A stretch of 64,000 bases of DNA from an uncultured Lachnospiraceae bacterium (lineage in GTDB: Bacteria > Bacillota > Clostridia > Lachnospirales > Lachnospiraceae). The translations under genes and the position numbers were made by a program. The notes beneath the pieces were generated by a model. It was not told where the DNA came from. It did no database searches and was given only the letters and a program-made list of their open reading frames with translations. This document shows, piece after piece, positions 1-8,163 of the stretch. The stretch is from positions 1-64,000 of the forward strand of contig CABSCP010000011.1 of NCBI GenBank assembly GCA_902476265.1, in the 5' to 3' direction. Within the stretch, counting starts at the first letter, position 1, and each line of letters begins with the position of its first letter.

Positions 1-2
1 GG

Positions 3-74
3 TATTACTACATGAACTTTTGTATGGTAGCTTCAACTAACACTGGAAAGAGCCGGTTTGACGATTACGTTTAA
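3..74 (+). CDS. possible 3' end of an upstream gene (partial)
   Basis: The reading frame is open from base 3 to a TAA at 72-74 and would encode the last 23 residues of a protein starting before the window, ending in FDDYV. Another frame is also open from base 2 to a TAA at 38-40, so which one is coding cannot be decided here. The promoter at 119-147 begins just downstream, which fits a gene ending in this stretch. No family can be recognised. Confidence 0.25.
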   Translation, partial: YYYMNFCMVASTNTGKSRFDDYV

Positions 75-118
75 GCTAGGATATAGCAGCAAATTGAAAT
101 TATTATGAAAAAATTAAT

Positions 119-147
119 TTGTAATATGCATGATAAGACCGTATAAT
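119..147 (+). promoter_or_regulatory. sigma-A promoter of the rfbF operon
   Basis: TTGTAA at 119-124 and TATAAT at 142-147 are separated by exactly 17 bases, an almost consensus housekeeping promoter. It lies 45 bases before the first cytidylyltransferase start. The same two hexamers with the same spacing occur at 8094-8122. Confidence 0.75.
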
Positions 148-191
148 AACAGTATATTTACACATTTATGCTGAGAGGACTTAGTGGAAAA

Positions 192-962
192 ATGAAACTA
201 ATTATTTTGGCTGGTGGCCAGCAAAGTACAATTAGCAATGAAAGAGAAGGAATTCCCAAGCCTATGGCAGAAATCAGCGGGAAACCGATTCTTTGGCATA
301 TTATGAAATATTTTTCGACTTATGGCATCCATGAATTTATTGTTTGCGGTGGGTATAAGGTTGACATGTTAAAAGAATATTTTATGAATTACTATATTTA
401 TCAATCTGACATTACTGTAAACCTGGAGAATAATACTATAGAAATTCATAAAAAAAGAACTGAGGACTGGCAAGTTACGGTGGTAGATACTGGAATTTTT
501 GCCTCTACAGGTCAACGGGTAGCAAGAGTTCAGGAATATATTGGAAACGAAGATTTTATGGTAACGTATGGGGACTGTCTTTCCGATATAGAGATATCGG
601 ATATTTTGGAACAACATACAAGGGAGGGTAAAATCTGTACCCTTGTGGCAGCACGTCCTTCAGGCAGAAATGTGATACTTTCAATTTCCACGGAAGGAGA
701 GCTTATGCAGGAATCTGCTCTGAAAGGTACCGATGCCTGGACAAGCGCGAGCATATATGTATTTTCTCCCCGGATTTTTAATTATCTGCAGGGAAGCTAT
801 GAACTTGACTATTTTGTAAAAGGTATCTTAACTGATCAGAAACAGGTTTCCCTGTATAAGCATTTGGGCTTTTGGATTCCTGTTGAAACCAGGCGTGATC
901 TGGTAGCGATGGAAAATATGTGGAACGCGCAAATAGCACCTTGGAAGAAATGGCAGGATTAA
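192..962 (+). CDS. degenerate glucose-1-phosphate cytidylyltransferase-like protein
   Basis: Nucleotidyltransferase of the RfbF (CDP-glucose synthase) family, 256 residues. The ATG at 192 gives the family start MKLIILAGG; an upstream in-frame ATG at 168 lacks a ribosome binding site. Overall order matches RfbF: PKPM, HIMKYFS, VDTG, TYGD and a C-terminal APWKKW. The Gly-rich nucleotide loop is lost, however: GGQQSTIS replaces the usual GGxGTRLS, so the catalytic Arg is missing. The sugar-pocket NGGF segment reads SASIYVF, and the usual MDTxRD reads VETRRD. It ends 5 bases before an intact paralog, so this is a diverged tandem duplicate. It is probably not a normal enzyme and could be a regulatory subunit or have another substrate. 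Family membership is sure; function is not. Confidence 0.8.
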   Translation: MKLIILAGGQQSTISNEREGIPKPMAEISGKPILWHIMKYFSTYGIHEFIVCGGYKVDMLKEYFMNYYIYQSDITVNLENNTIEIHKKRTEDWQVTVVDTGIFASTGQRVARVQEYIGNEDFMVTYGDCLSDIEISDILEQHTREGKICTLVAARPSGRNVILSISTEGELMQESALKGTDAWTSASIYVFSPRIFNYLQGSYELDYFVKGILTDQKQVSLYKHLGFWIPVETRRDLVAMENMWNAQIAPWKKWQD

Positions 963-967
963 ATGGT

Positions 968-1744
968 ATGAAAGTAGTGATACTTGCGGGGGGGATGGGC
1001 AGCAGAATCAGTGAAGAATCCCAATATAAACCCAAGCCCATGATTGAAATAGGAGACAGGCCTGTTCTATGGCATATTATGAAATTGTATTCTTTTTATG
1101 GGTATCATGAGTTTATTATATGTTGCGGTTATAAGGGACATATGATTAAAGATTATTTCATTCATTATTATATGTATCAGACTGACAGTACATTTCATTT
1201 ACAGGAAGAGCGTACAGAGGTTCGAAGCAGCAGTGCTGAACCGTGGAAGGTTACGCTGGTAAATACCGGATTGCATACAAAGACAGCAGGTAGACTGATA
1301 CGGATTCAAGAATATATTGGTGAAGATGAAAATTTTATGCTGACATATGGTGATGGGGTTGCTGATGTAAATATTCCCTCATTGCTGGATTTTCATTGGA
1401 AGCAGGGATGCATTGCGACTATTACAACAACACAGCCTTCCGGACGTTTTGGAACTCTTAAAATTGCAACAGATGGCAGAATTGAGCAGTTCAGGGAAAA
1501 AGCGAGGAAGGATCAGGCTTGGGTTAATGCTGGTTTTATGGTTTTAAATCGAGAAATTTTTGAATATCTTGATGATGGGAAGGATATGCTGGAAGATGAA
1601 CCATTTGAAAAGCTAGTGCATGATGGTGAACTTTCAGCTTATCGGCACAATGGCTTTTGGGCACCAATGGACACGATAAGAGATAGGGAATATCTGGAAG
1701 AAATGTGGATGGCCGGAAAAGCTCCCTGGAAAGTCTGGGAATGA
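968..1744 (+). CDS. rfbF: glucose-1-phosphate cytidylyltransferase
   Basis: Makes CDP-glucose from CTP and glucose-1-phosphate in the cytoplasm, the entry to CDP-linked deoxysugars. The 258-residue protein starts MKVVILAGG at 968, with an AGGA stretch about 9 bases upstream. It keeps GGMGSR (normal GGxGTR loop with a conservative Thr to Ser change), KPKPM, TYGDGVAD, the VNAGF pocket and MDTIRD near the C terminus, ending APWKVWE. It directly follows the degenerate paralog and precedes AT-rich membrane protein genes. No CDP-glucose 4,6-dehydratase (rfbG) is present in the window, so the later CDP-sugar steps must be encoded elsewhere, perhaps upstream. Confidence 0.9.
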   Translation: MKVVILAGGMGSRISEESQYKPKPMIEIGDRPVLWHIMKLYSFYGYHEFIICCGYKGHMIKDYFIHYYMYQTDSTFHLQEERTEVRSSSAEPWKVTLVNTGLHTKTAGRLIRIQEYIGEDENFMLTYGDGVADVNIPSLLDFHWKQGCIATITTTQPSGRFGTLKIATDGRIEQFREKARKDQAWVNAGFMVLNREIFEYLDDGKDMLEDEPFEKLVHDGELSAYRHNGFWAPMDTIRDREYLEEMWMAGKAPWKVWE

Positions 1745-1766
1745 AAGCAGGAATTTTGAAGGATAT

Positions 1767-3632
1767 ATGAATACGAAAAATAAAGTTAACTTAAAAAAAG
1801 GATTTAGTGAAATATTAATTATTTGCACTGTTATTTTTTCTTTTCTGACAGCTGCCTGTATTAATAAATCCAGTATGTTTTCGCAATATAGGACGGCATT
1901 TTTAATAACAGGATTAGGCGATTTCCTTCTTGTTATAAGCTGGGCTTGGATTGGCACGAGTTTTTGGGATAAAATAAATTCATGGAAATTATGTGTTTTA
2001 AAGATTAATAAGAATAAAGGCCTCCTTTTGGCATTATTATACTGCTTGATGTCAAGAATTTTTCAGCTTGACGATATGCCGAGATGGGATTCTCTTGTTT
2101 ACTATAGAGAATTGATGTCTGCTTGCCGTAATTTTGATTTTTCATTAAATACATTTGTACGTGGCTTTGCATTAGCCAGCCATCCGACACAAGGATTTGC
2201 TGCAATAGCAGGAATTGGTGAATTTTTGAATCCGGGCGGATATGCTGGTGTCCTGGTGATTCAGCTTCTGGTTAACTTACTGATGAGTTTTTGCCTGTAT
2301 CGTATTTTTGAAATTGTGCTTCCAAAATGTTCATATTTTTATCATTTGATAGCGACATGTGCAGTCCTCTCAACGCCGCTTACCTTGGGAACATTCTCCT
2401 ATTTGCAGCCGGATGCGGGCACTGTTTATTTTTTCGTATTTGTAATTTACTGCTACTTATATAAAAAAAATATTCTTATGTTTTTTTCCATGTTGTTGTT
2501 GATTTTGAGTAAAGAAGTAGGCATTATAATACTGGCAGGGTTTGGGGCAGGAATATTTTTTGAAAGATTGCTTCGAGGAAGAAACCTTAAAGCAATGGTT
2601 AGAAATTTGAAGAAGTTTTTTAAAGAACCATTGGGAATTGGTATGCTGGCTGCAGTCTTATTTTTTATTGGATATTTATTGTTCTATTTTAAACAAGGAG
2701 GAGTAATCTGGAGCATTTCTAATGATAATATTGAGGGATTCTCTACTTTTAGTTTTCAGCCTGATTTTGTGATATTTAAATGGAAACAGTTTTTTGTATT
2801 AAACTTCAATTGGCTGATTTGGGCTGGGGTTTTGGCAATGTGTTTGTTTCTGATTTTTCAGGCAGGCAGAAAACGTGGATATTCACAAAAAATAGGAAAA
2901 ATAGAAATTGTTGTGGCAGTGGCGCTGGCAGTAGTGGCATTAGCTATTTTTTACTGTACTTATGTTACCTATGCTTTGCCAAGATATCATGTATTAGCAG
3001 ATTTTTGCGGAGTTTTTCTATTTGCGGTACTGTTCGGAATTTGTGTTCCGGAAGGTTTGCTAAAGTATGTTGTTTCCAGTCTGATTGGAATATTATTGTT
3101 TTTAGAAGCATATGTGACGATTGATCCGGTTTCTTTGATTGCATTCCAGAATACAGATATAGGTAATACAAAAATAATTACGGAAAGATTTAAAGTGGGA
3201 GGACTAACTGATTTCTGCGTATATAATCACCAATTCAATTATTTGAATAAGGCATATAGTCATGTACTAAAAGATGTTGATTACTATGATGGCATGGATG
3301 TGTTGATCTGGGATAGTATGGCAGATTATGAAATATGGGGAAAGGGGGTTTATTGGGATTTAGAAGAACAAAACAGAACGATGACAGAAACAGAAAATAC
3401 GGTTACAGTAAATGCCATTGAAAGAAGAATGATAGAAAATGGAGAGGTACAGTTGAAGCCGGAGGCTGTTTTTGTACTGACTCCTCAGTTTGGCATAGTG
3501 GAAGATGTTGCTGTGTCATATTTACAAAAATATTATGAAATTCGATATAAAGGCACAGTAAATATACCTTTAGGAGGAGAGGTAACATTTTTTGTGTGTG
3601 ATCTTTTGGGACAAAAGGTGGAAACGGAATGA
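1767..3632 (+). CDS. polytopic membrane protein, GT-C glycosyltransferase-like
   Basis: A 621-residue protein with about a dozen hydrophobic segments over roughly residues 15-470 and a soluble C-terminal region of about 150 residues. After the first helices comes an acidic, aromatic loop, DDMPRWDSLVYYRELM, the place where GT-C lipid-linked-sugar transferases carry catalytic Asp residues. The sequence does not let me name a specific family. AAGGA lies 5 bases before the ATG. It shares a 4-base ATGA overlap with the next gene and is strikingly AT-rich relative to genes at 8-12 kb. I infer a membrane glycosyltransferase using polyprenyl-phosphate sugars; it could also be a polymerase-type protein. 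Confidence 0.65.
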   Translation: MNTKNKVNLKKGFSEILIICTVIFSFLTAACINKSSMFSQYRTAFLITGLGDFLLVISWAWIGTSFWDKINSWKLCVLKINKNKGLLLALLYCLMSRIFQLDDMPRWDSLVYYRELMSACRNFDFSLNTFVRGFALASHPTQGFAAIAGIGEFLNPGGYAGVLVIQLLVNLLMSFCLYRIFEIVLPKCSYFYHLIATCAVLSTPLTLGTFSYLQPDAGTVYFFVFVIYCYLYKKNILMFFSMLLLILSKEVGIIILAGFGAGIFFERLLRGRNLKAMVRNLKKFFKEPLGIGMLAAVLFFIGYLLFYFKQGGVIWSISNDNIEGFSTFSFQPDFVIFKWKQFFVLNFNWLIWAGVLAMCLFLIFQAGRKRGYSQKIGKIEIVVAVALAVVALAIFYCTYVTYALPRYHVLADFCGVFLFAVLFGICVPEGLLKYVVSSLIGILLFLEAYVTIDPVSLIAFQNTDIGNTKIITERFKVGGLTDFCVYNHQFNYLNKAYSHVLKDVDYYDGMDVLIWDSMADYEIWGKGVYWDLEEQNRTMTETENTVTVNAIERRMIENGEVQLKPEAVFVLTPQFGIVEDVAVSYLQKYYEIRYKGTVNIPLGGEVTFFVCDLLGQKVETE

Positions 3633-4141
3633 AAAAAATATCGGCTGCTTGTATAACAATAATGTTTTTAACTGTCGTTGTAGTATTGTCATCAGGAAGG
3701 GAAGTTACTGCAACGCATGAGTATTTGGTGACAAAATATTATCGGTTTGAAGAGATAGGTTCAGATGAAATTATTCAGGAATTTTTTCCTAAGTATGAAA
3801 AAATAGATTCTATTGAATTGTTTATCGCTAATATTTATCCGGAAACGGAAGGAAAGATAAGTCTGACTATAATCGACGAAAATAATAAAAACATATACAG
3901 TAAAAAGTTTAAAGCATCTTCTATCCCTACAGGAGAGTTCTACAGATATAAAATTGGGAAAAAATTGGAAAAGGATGGATATTATAGAATTCTTCTCTCT
4001 TATGAAGGTAATTCAAAAGAGTTACCACAGGTTATGGTGTCAGAACGGGGAAAGAATTTGATGGAAACGGGGGGAATGTATATTGACGGAGATGAAAATA
4101 AATACAATTTAGCAATCACATATCATTATAGTGAGAGGTGA
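3629..4141 (+). CDS. small secreted or membrane-anchored protein of unknown function
   Basis: A 170-residue protein with a basic start (MKKIS) and a hydrophobic stretch to about residue 22, consistent with a signal peptide or single anchor. The rest is hydrophilic and beta-rich in appearance. I recognise no family. Its start overlaps the preceding gene by ATGA and its end lies 13 bases before the next start, so it sits inside an operon of membrane transferases. It may be an extracytoplasmic partner domain for one of them, resembling the beta-rich outer domains of the PF10131-like proteins in this window; that is only inference. Confidence 0.6.
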   Translation: MKKISAACITIMFLTVVVVLSSGREVTATHEYLVTKYYRFEEIGSDEIIQEFFPKYEKIDSIELFIANIYPETEGKISLTIIDENNKNIYSKKFKASSIPTGEFYRYKIGKKLEKDGYYRILLSYEGNSKELPQVMVSERGKNLMETGGMYIDGDENKYNLAITYHYSER

Positions 4142-4154
4142 AAAGGAAGAGATA

Positions 4155-5672
4155 ATGCTTAAAGAGAAAAAGATTACATTGATATTTAACAGCGGGGCGC
4201 TTCTTCTTTTTTTTATTTTGGTAATTGAAAGTTTCCTGAGGACCGGTAATAATTCTGAAAATCTGATGAATGAATATATTTATTTTAGCTCGGATTCTTT
4301 GTTAAGAAATATATTAAGAGTTGGGATTATACTGCTGGTATTCTTCGTTCTTGGAATACTATATGATAGATATCGAAAGGAAATAAGTATTCATAGAATA
4401 CGAGGAATTGTCTGTTTAATCTCTTTAATCGTGAGTATTTATTGGATAGGGGCATCTAATACCGCGCCTTGGGCTGATCAGCAAAACATTTGTGATTATG
4501 CGGTGGCATTTAATCAGGGCGATTTTACCGGATTGCAGAAGGGGGGATATGTGGCATCATGCCCTCAGCAGTTGGGATTGATTACCTTGATGAGGATTTT
4601 CTTTTGGTTTTTTGGAAATGGAAATTTTAGGCCTTTTCAATATTTTTCAGCATTAATGGTACCGGTTATAATATTGGCAGGATCAATGATTGTGAGGAAG
4701 CTGTCACAAGAAAATGAACTTGCTGAATTATTTTATCTGTTTTTAATAATTCTTTGTTTGCCTTTGTATGGATATGTTCCTTTTGTTTATGGAGAAATCT
4801 GTTCCACCGCTTTTATACTACTTGCTACTTGGATGTTCCTGTCTTGTTTAGATTTTTTTAACTGGAGAAAGGTGATTATGCTGGGAGGGATGATTGGAAT
4901 TGCCGTCCAAATGAGGCAAAATGCCCTAATCATGGTAATCGCTTTTTTGATTGTTATTGTTGTGAAGTTAATATCGGGAAAGAGGGAAAGGTATGTGTGG
5001 GCTACGGGAATTAGTGTGATTTTTGGGGTGCTTTTATTTCAATTTATTATAAAAGGAATTTATTTTGATGTTATGCCCAAGGATAGCAAAGCGATGCCGG
5101 CAGTCTTGTACGTGACAATGGGGACAAATTATGAAAATGACAATGCCGGCTGGTATAATTCCTACAACTTTAGCACTTTTGAGAAAAACAACTATGAAGT
5201 AAAATTGTCTCAGGAAGAAGCGAAAAAAGATTTATGGCTGTTTATAGAAAAGTGTATGAATAATCCGAGATATGTTGCAGATTTTTATTATAATAAAATT
5301 ATGTCCCAATGGAATGCGCCAATGTACCAATGTCTGGCTATGAACAATAATATTATAGGTCCTCAAAGTAAACTGGCAGGCAGTATATATAGTGGCAGTC
5401 TTCGCTCTAAAATAGAAGCTTTTATGAATATATATCAGCTTCTGATTTACAGTGGTGTTTTATGGATGCTATTCATGGTTAGAAAAGAGTGGTGCAAAAT
5501 TGAAAAGTATGTTTTTCTTATTTGTATTGTAGGTGGTTTTTTGTTCAGCATAATTTGGGAAGCGAAAACCAGATATGTGTTTCCTTATTTTATAATGATG
5601 ATACCTTATGCTGCAATTGGAATACAGATATTAGTTAATAAAATGTTTAAGTACAAAGGAAAAAACAAATAG
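4155..5672 (+). CDS. polytopic membrane glycosyltransferase-like protein (paralog of 14007-15749)
   Basis: About 505 residues. ATG 4155 is preferred over an in-frame GTG at 4131, because AAGGAAG lies 6 bases upstream of it. Around ten membrane segments are visible. Landmarks are WADQQNICDYAVAF with HisGly-type loops replaced by QGDFTGL, then GGYVASCPQQLGL, an outer-loop block YVTMGTNYENDNAGWYN, and SQWNAPM. The same landmarks recur in order in the 14007-15749 protein (SDQKRVMEIGMAFHHGDY, YVAMGL, PGWYNGYN, SQWNNP), so the two are homologous. The architecture fits GT-C enzymes with an acidic residue in the first outer loop. It is AT-rich and last in the first operon, directly before a terminator. 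Confidence 0.65.
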   Translation: MLKEKKITLIFNSGALLLFFILVIESFLRTGNNSENLMNEYIYFSSDSLLRNILRVGIILLVFFVLGILYDRYRKEISIHRIRGIVCLISLIVSIYWIGASNTAPWADQQNICDYAVAFNQGDFTGLQKGGYVASCPQQLGLITLMRIFFWFFGNGNFRPFQYFSALMVPVIILAGSMIVRKLSQENELAELFYLFLIILCLPLYGYVPFVYGEICSTAFILLATWMFLSCLDFFNWRKVIMLGGMIGIAVQMRQNALIMVIAFLIVIVVKLISGKRERYVWATGISVIFGVLLFQFIIKGIYFDVMPKDSKAMPAVLYVTMGTNYENDNAGWYNSYNFSTFEKNNYEVKLSQEEAKKDLWLFIEKCMNNPRYVADFYYNKIMSQWNAPMYQCLAMNNNIIGPQSKLAGSIYSGSLRSKIEAFMNIYQLLIYSGVLWMLFMVRKEWCKIEKYVFLICIVGGFLFSIIWEAKTRYVFPYFIMMIPYAAIGIQILVNKMFKYKGKNK

Positions 5673-5725
5673 TATGAGCGGGCAGTACAAGGATGGCTAG
5701 CACTGCCCGCTCATGCTATTTTAAT
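5670..5725. terminator. bidirectional rho-independent terminator
   Basis: A 17-base stem with one mismatch (5670-5686 with 5702-5718, core ATGAGCGGGCAGT) surrounds a 15-base loop. It overlaps the stop codon of the upstream gene. A T-rich tract follows on the plus strand and an A-rich tract precedes it, so it can stop transcription from both convergent genes. Confidence 0.85.
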
Positions 5726-5729
5726 TTAT

Positions 5730-7979
5730 TTACGAAGAAAGGTTTGTAGTTTTTTTATATTTGATCCAGAGGAGTACAAGTATAGATATCAGAGAAATCA
5801 ATTCTGAGAGTCTCCAATGTATAGGTTCACGAAAACTGACTTCTAGTGTTCCGCTATAATTTGAAGGTATGGTTATTTGAATAAATTTATTATTCCCTTG
5901 TTCGATGTCAAAACGACTTTTAGATTTAATATCATAAGCCTCATAATATGGGTAGTAGAGCAAGGGAACTTCAATGTTCTGCGGAGCATCGCTTGTATTT
6001 ATACATGATAAAGAGATAAGGCCAGCTTCATGTATTAATTCGGAAATTTCGACATTATCGGGAAAGTCACCTGAAAAAGTAAGCAAAGCTTCTTTGTCAG
6101 TACCCTGTGGGAGGTATTCGCCTTTTCCGATTAGAGTATGGGATAGTGTGTTACTGTTGTAGTCCGTATAATAAATATTATCATGTAAATTACTGATGAA
6201 CCAGGCAAGTGACATTAAGGAACACATGGCTAATAAAACAAATGCATATTTCGCGTGAGTGTAGGAAAACTGTTTTTTTATCAATATAATAACGGAACCG
6301 GAAGACATTGAAATAAATAACATTACAACCCCAAGTAAACGCCATGGAAACTGAATGCTTTTAATTAGTATTGCTAAAAGAGCATGTGCCTGATAAAGGG
6401 CATCCCAGGGAAATAAGCAGGTAGTCATCCATAATGTTAAAACAGTTATAATGGTGCAAAAGCAGGTATATTTCCATAATGGTTCCTTCTTTGGAGGACG
6501 CGAGCATAAAAGCAAGAAAGCAATGAGGACTAGTATACCAGTGAAAGCCAGTCCAATAGAAACTGGCATAGGAGTAGCAGAATAAAGTCGGTCTGCAGCA
6601 GTGGTAGCCCTTCCTCCTATATGGGGAAAAGGGATGAATAAATCAGTTAAGAAAACGCCTTTGGATTGGATCATATGATTAAGGGATTTATCGTTAAAAC
6701 GGTAGTCTCCACGCATATAATCAAGAAAAGGAATTAAAAAGCCTGCATTAATTAGAAGAGTAGCAAGCACGGTCTTTAATAAGGTAATAAATCGTTTGGG
6801 CTGGAGCGTGCGTTTTATTAAAATGAGACATGTTACTACAGTGATAAATCCGGCTATTTCACAGCTTAGTATATGAGATTGAATTAAGCCGGAATATCCT
6901 AAAGCAGGTAAAATCCAATTATATTTATAGTTTTTTGATTTTGGATTGTCTGTAAAAATTCGATAGAGTCCCAGTGCAATAAGCGGAAAAAATGTAATTG
7001 CAGTAAATTCTCCTACAGCTGACCGTACATAGATATTAGTCATACGATAATAAGATCCTGAATAAAGCATAGAACCCAACAATCCGAGATACCGATTTTT
7101 AAAAATATTACTGAAACAATAATAGGAAAATAATATAGTAACTATATTAAACAGTATAATATAACAATTGTAGGATATACTGATTGAAAAGCCGCATAGG
7201 CGCAGAAAGGCAGGAAAGTAGAGGAATAAATCACCATAAAAAACAGATACGGCATAGCCTGCTTTATTGAGCCAACCGCCCTGGATGCGGGAAGGAAATT
7301 GCAAGTTAAGTAGGTTGGATTTTAATTCTTCAATACGTACGAGATGAAATTCAAGGTCATGTCCGGTGACAGCGTAGATATCCAATGCCGGAATAGAAAG
7401 AATGACGCAGAGAAGAGCTAATGCAAAAATTATTATTTTAGAACTTCTATCTGCCTTTATCCAGAATTTGCGATAAAAGAACAAAAGAATATTAATAGAG
7501 ATACATAGGATAAAGACAGTTACAAAGGTACTCCTCTTTAACATATTGTTTTCAGCAATTTTTATATTATGAAGCTGTAAAGATGCATCTTCTGGTACAC
7601 TAAATTCAAGGTGGAAGCCCTGTATAGTACTGGACGTTGTAAGTGGAAACGAATATTTTGTCATACCTGAAGAAAGCGGAACATTCTGTATATCATCAGT
7701 AGCCATGCTGCTGCCATAGAAAGATGTTGCGCAAAATGTTACAGAATCAGCCTCGGTTTGATACTCAAGTGTAATTTCATAACTACCGCGTTTAAGAGTT
7801 TCCACAGGAGTATCGATAATATATGAAACATTTTCAAGGTTAGATTCTTTCCGCGAAAGATCCGCGGTCTGATAGTTGTATGTGCGTAGCGGAGTAAAAA
7901 GTGGTATCATGGCAAAAAAGATGATACATAATTCGATAAGGTATAAAGGGGTAAAGAATGAAATATGATGGGTTTTCAT
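5730..7979 (-). CDS. PF10131-like polytopic membrane protein
   Basis: About 749 residues. ATG 7979 is chosen over 7991 because GGAG sits 6 bases before it. Order: one N-terminal helix, an outer beta-rich domain (about 30-150), then many helices, then a beta-rich C-terminal domain and a last helix. Diagnostic blocks are GHDLEFHLVRIEELK, FPSRIQGGWLNKAGY, FYGDLFLYFPAF and SAVGEFTAITFFPL. From memory these match the 6-pyruvoyl-tetrahydropterin-synthase-related membrane family, now seen as GT-C-like. The His-Asp-x-x-x-His loop after the first helix is the expected catalytic site. A clear paralog lies at 24317-26617. It is AT-rich and convergent with the first operon. Confidence 0.75.
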   Translation of the reverse strand: MKTHHISFFTPLYLIELCIIFFAMIPLFTPLRTYNYQTADLSRKESNLENVSYIIDTPVETLKRGSYEITLEYQTEADSVTFCATSFYGSSMATDDIQNVPLSSGMTKYSFPLTTSSTIQGFHLEFSVPEDASLQLHNIKIAENNMLKRSTFVTVFILCISINILLFFYRKFWIKADRSSKIIIFALALLCVILSIPALDIYAVTGHDLEFHLVRIEELKSNLLNLQFPSRIQGGWLNKAGYAVSVFYGDLFLYFPAFLRLCGFSISISYNCYIILFNIVTILFSYYCFSNIFKNRYLGLLGSMLYSGSYYRMTNIYVRSAVGEFTAITFFPLIALGLYRIFTDNPKSKNYKYNWILPALGYSGLIQSHILSCEIAGFITVVTCLILIKRTLQPKRFITLLKTVLATLLINAGFLIPFLDYMRGDYRFNDKSLNHMIQSKGVFLTDLFIPFPHIGGRATTAADRLYSATPMPVSIGLAFTGILVLIAFLLLCSRPPKKEPLWKYTCFCTIITVLTLWMTTCLFPWDALYQAHALLAILIKSIQFPWRLLGVVMLFISMSSGSVIILIKKQFSYTHAKYAFVLLAMCSLMSLAWFISNLHDNIYYTDYNSNTLSHTLIGKGEYLPQGTDKEALLTFSGDFPDNVEISELIHEAGLISLSCINTSDAPQNIEVPLLYYPYYEAYDIKSKSRFDIEQGNNKFIQITIPSNYSGTLEVSFREPIHWRLSELISLISILVLLWIKYKKTTNLSS

Positions 7980-8026
7980 GATGTTCTCCATATACTGTAA
8001 TAATATAGTTTTAGTTTATTAGAGAT

Positions 8027-8055
8027 ATTATATAGGATTTGTTTCATAATATCCA
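8027..8055 (-). promoter_or_regulatory. possible promoter of the 5730-7979 gene
   Basis: On the minus strand TATAAT (complement of 8027-8032) is preceded by a weak TGGATA about 17 bases further upstream. The -10 is perfect and the -35 poor. The position, about 48 bases before the start, is suitable. Confidence 0.4.
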
Positions 8056-8093
8056 GCCATAACTAGTAAAATCGTTTTTGCTTTACTCATAAT

Positions 8094-8122
8094 TTGTAAA
8101 ATTTAAAAGCTCATGATATAAT
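8094..8122 (+). promoter_or_regulatory. sigma-A promoter of the glycan assembly run
   Basis: TTGTAA at 8094-8099, a 17-base spacer and TATAAT at 8117-8122 form a near-consensus promoter about 42 bases before the start of the fusion glycosyltransferase. Both hexamers and the spacing equal those of the promoter at 119-147, though the spacers differ. Confidence 0.75.
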
Positions 8123-8163
8123 AAACCAAAATATAGAAAATGATAAGAAAGAGAAGGCAACGG

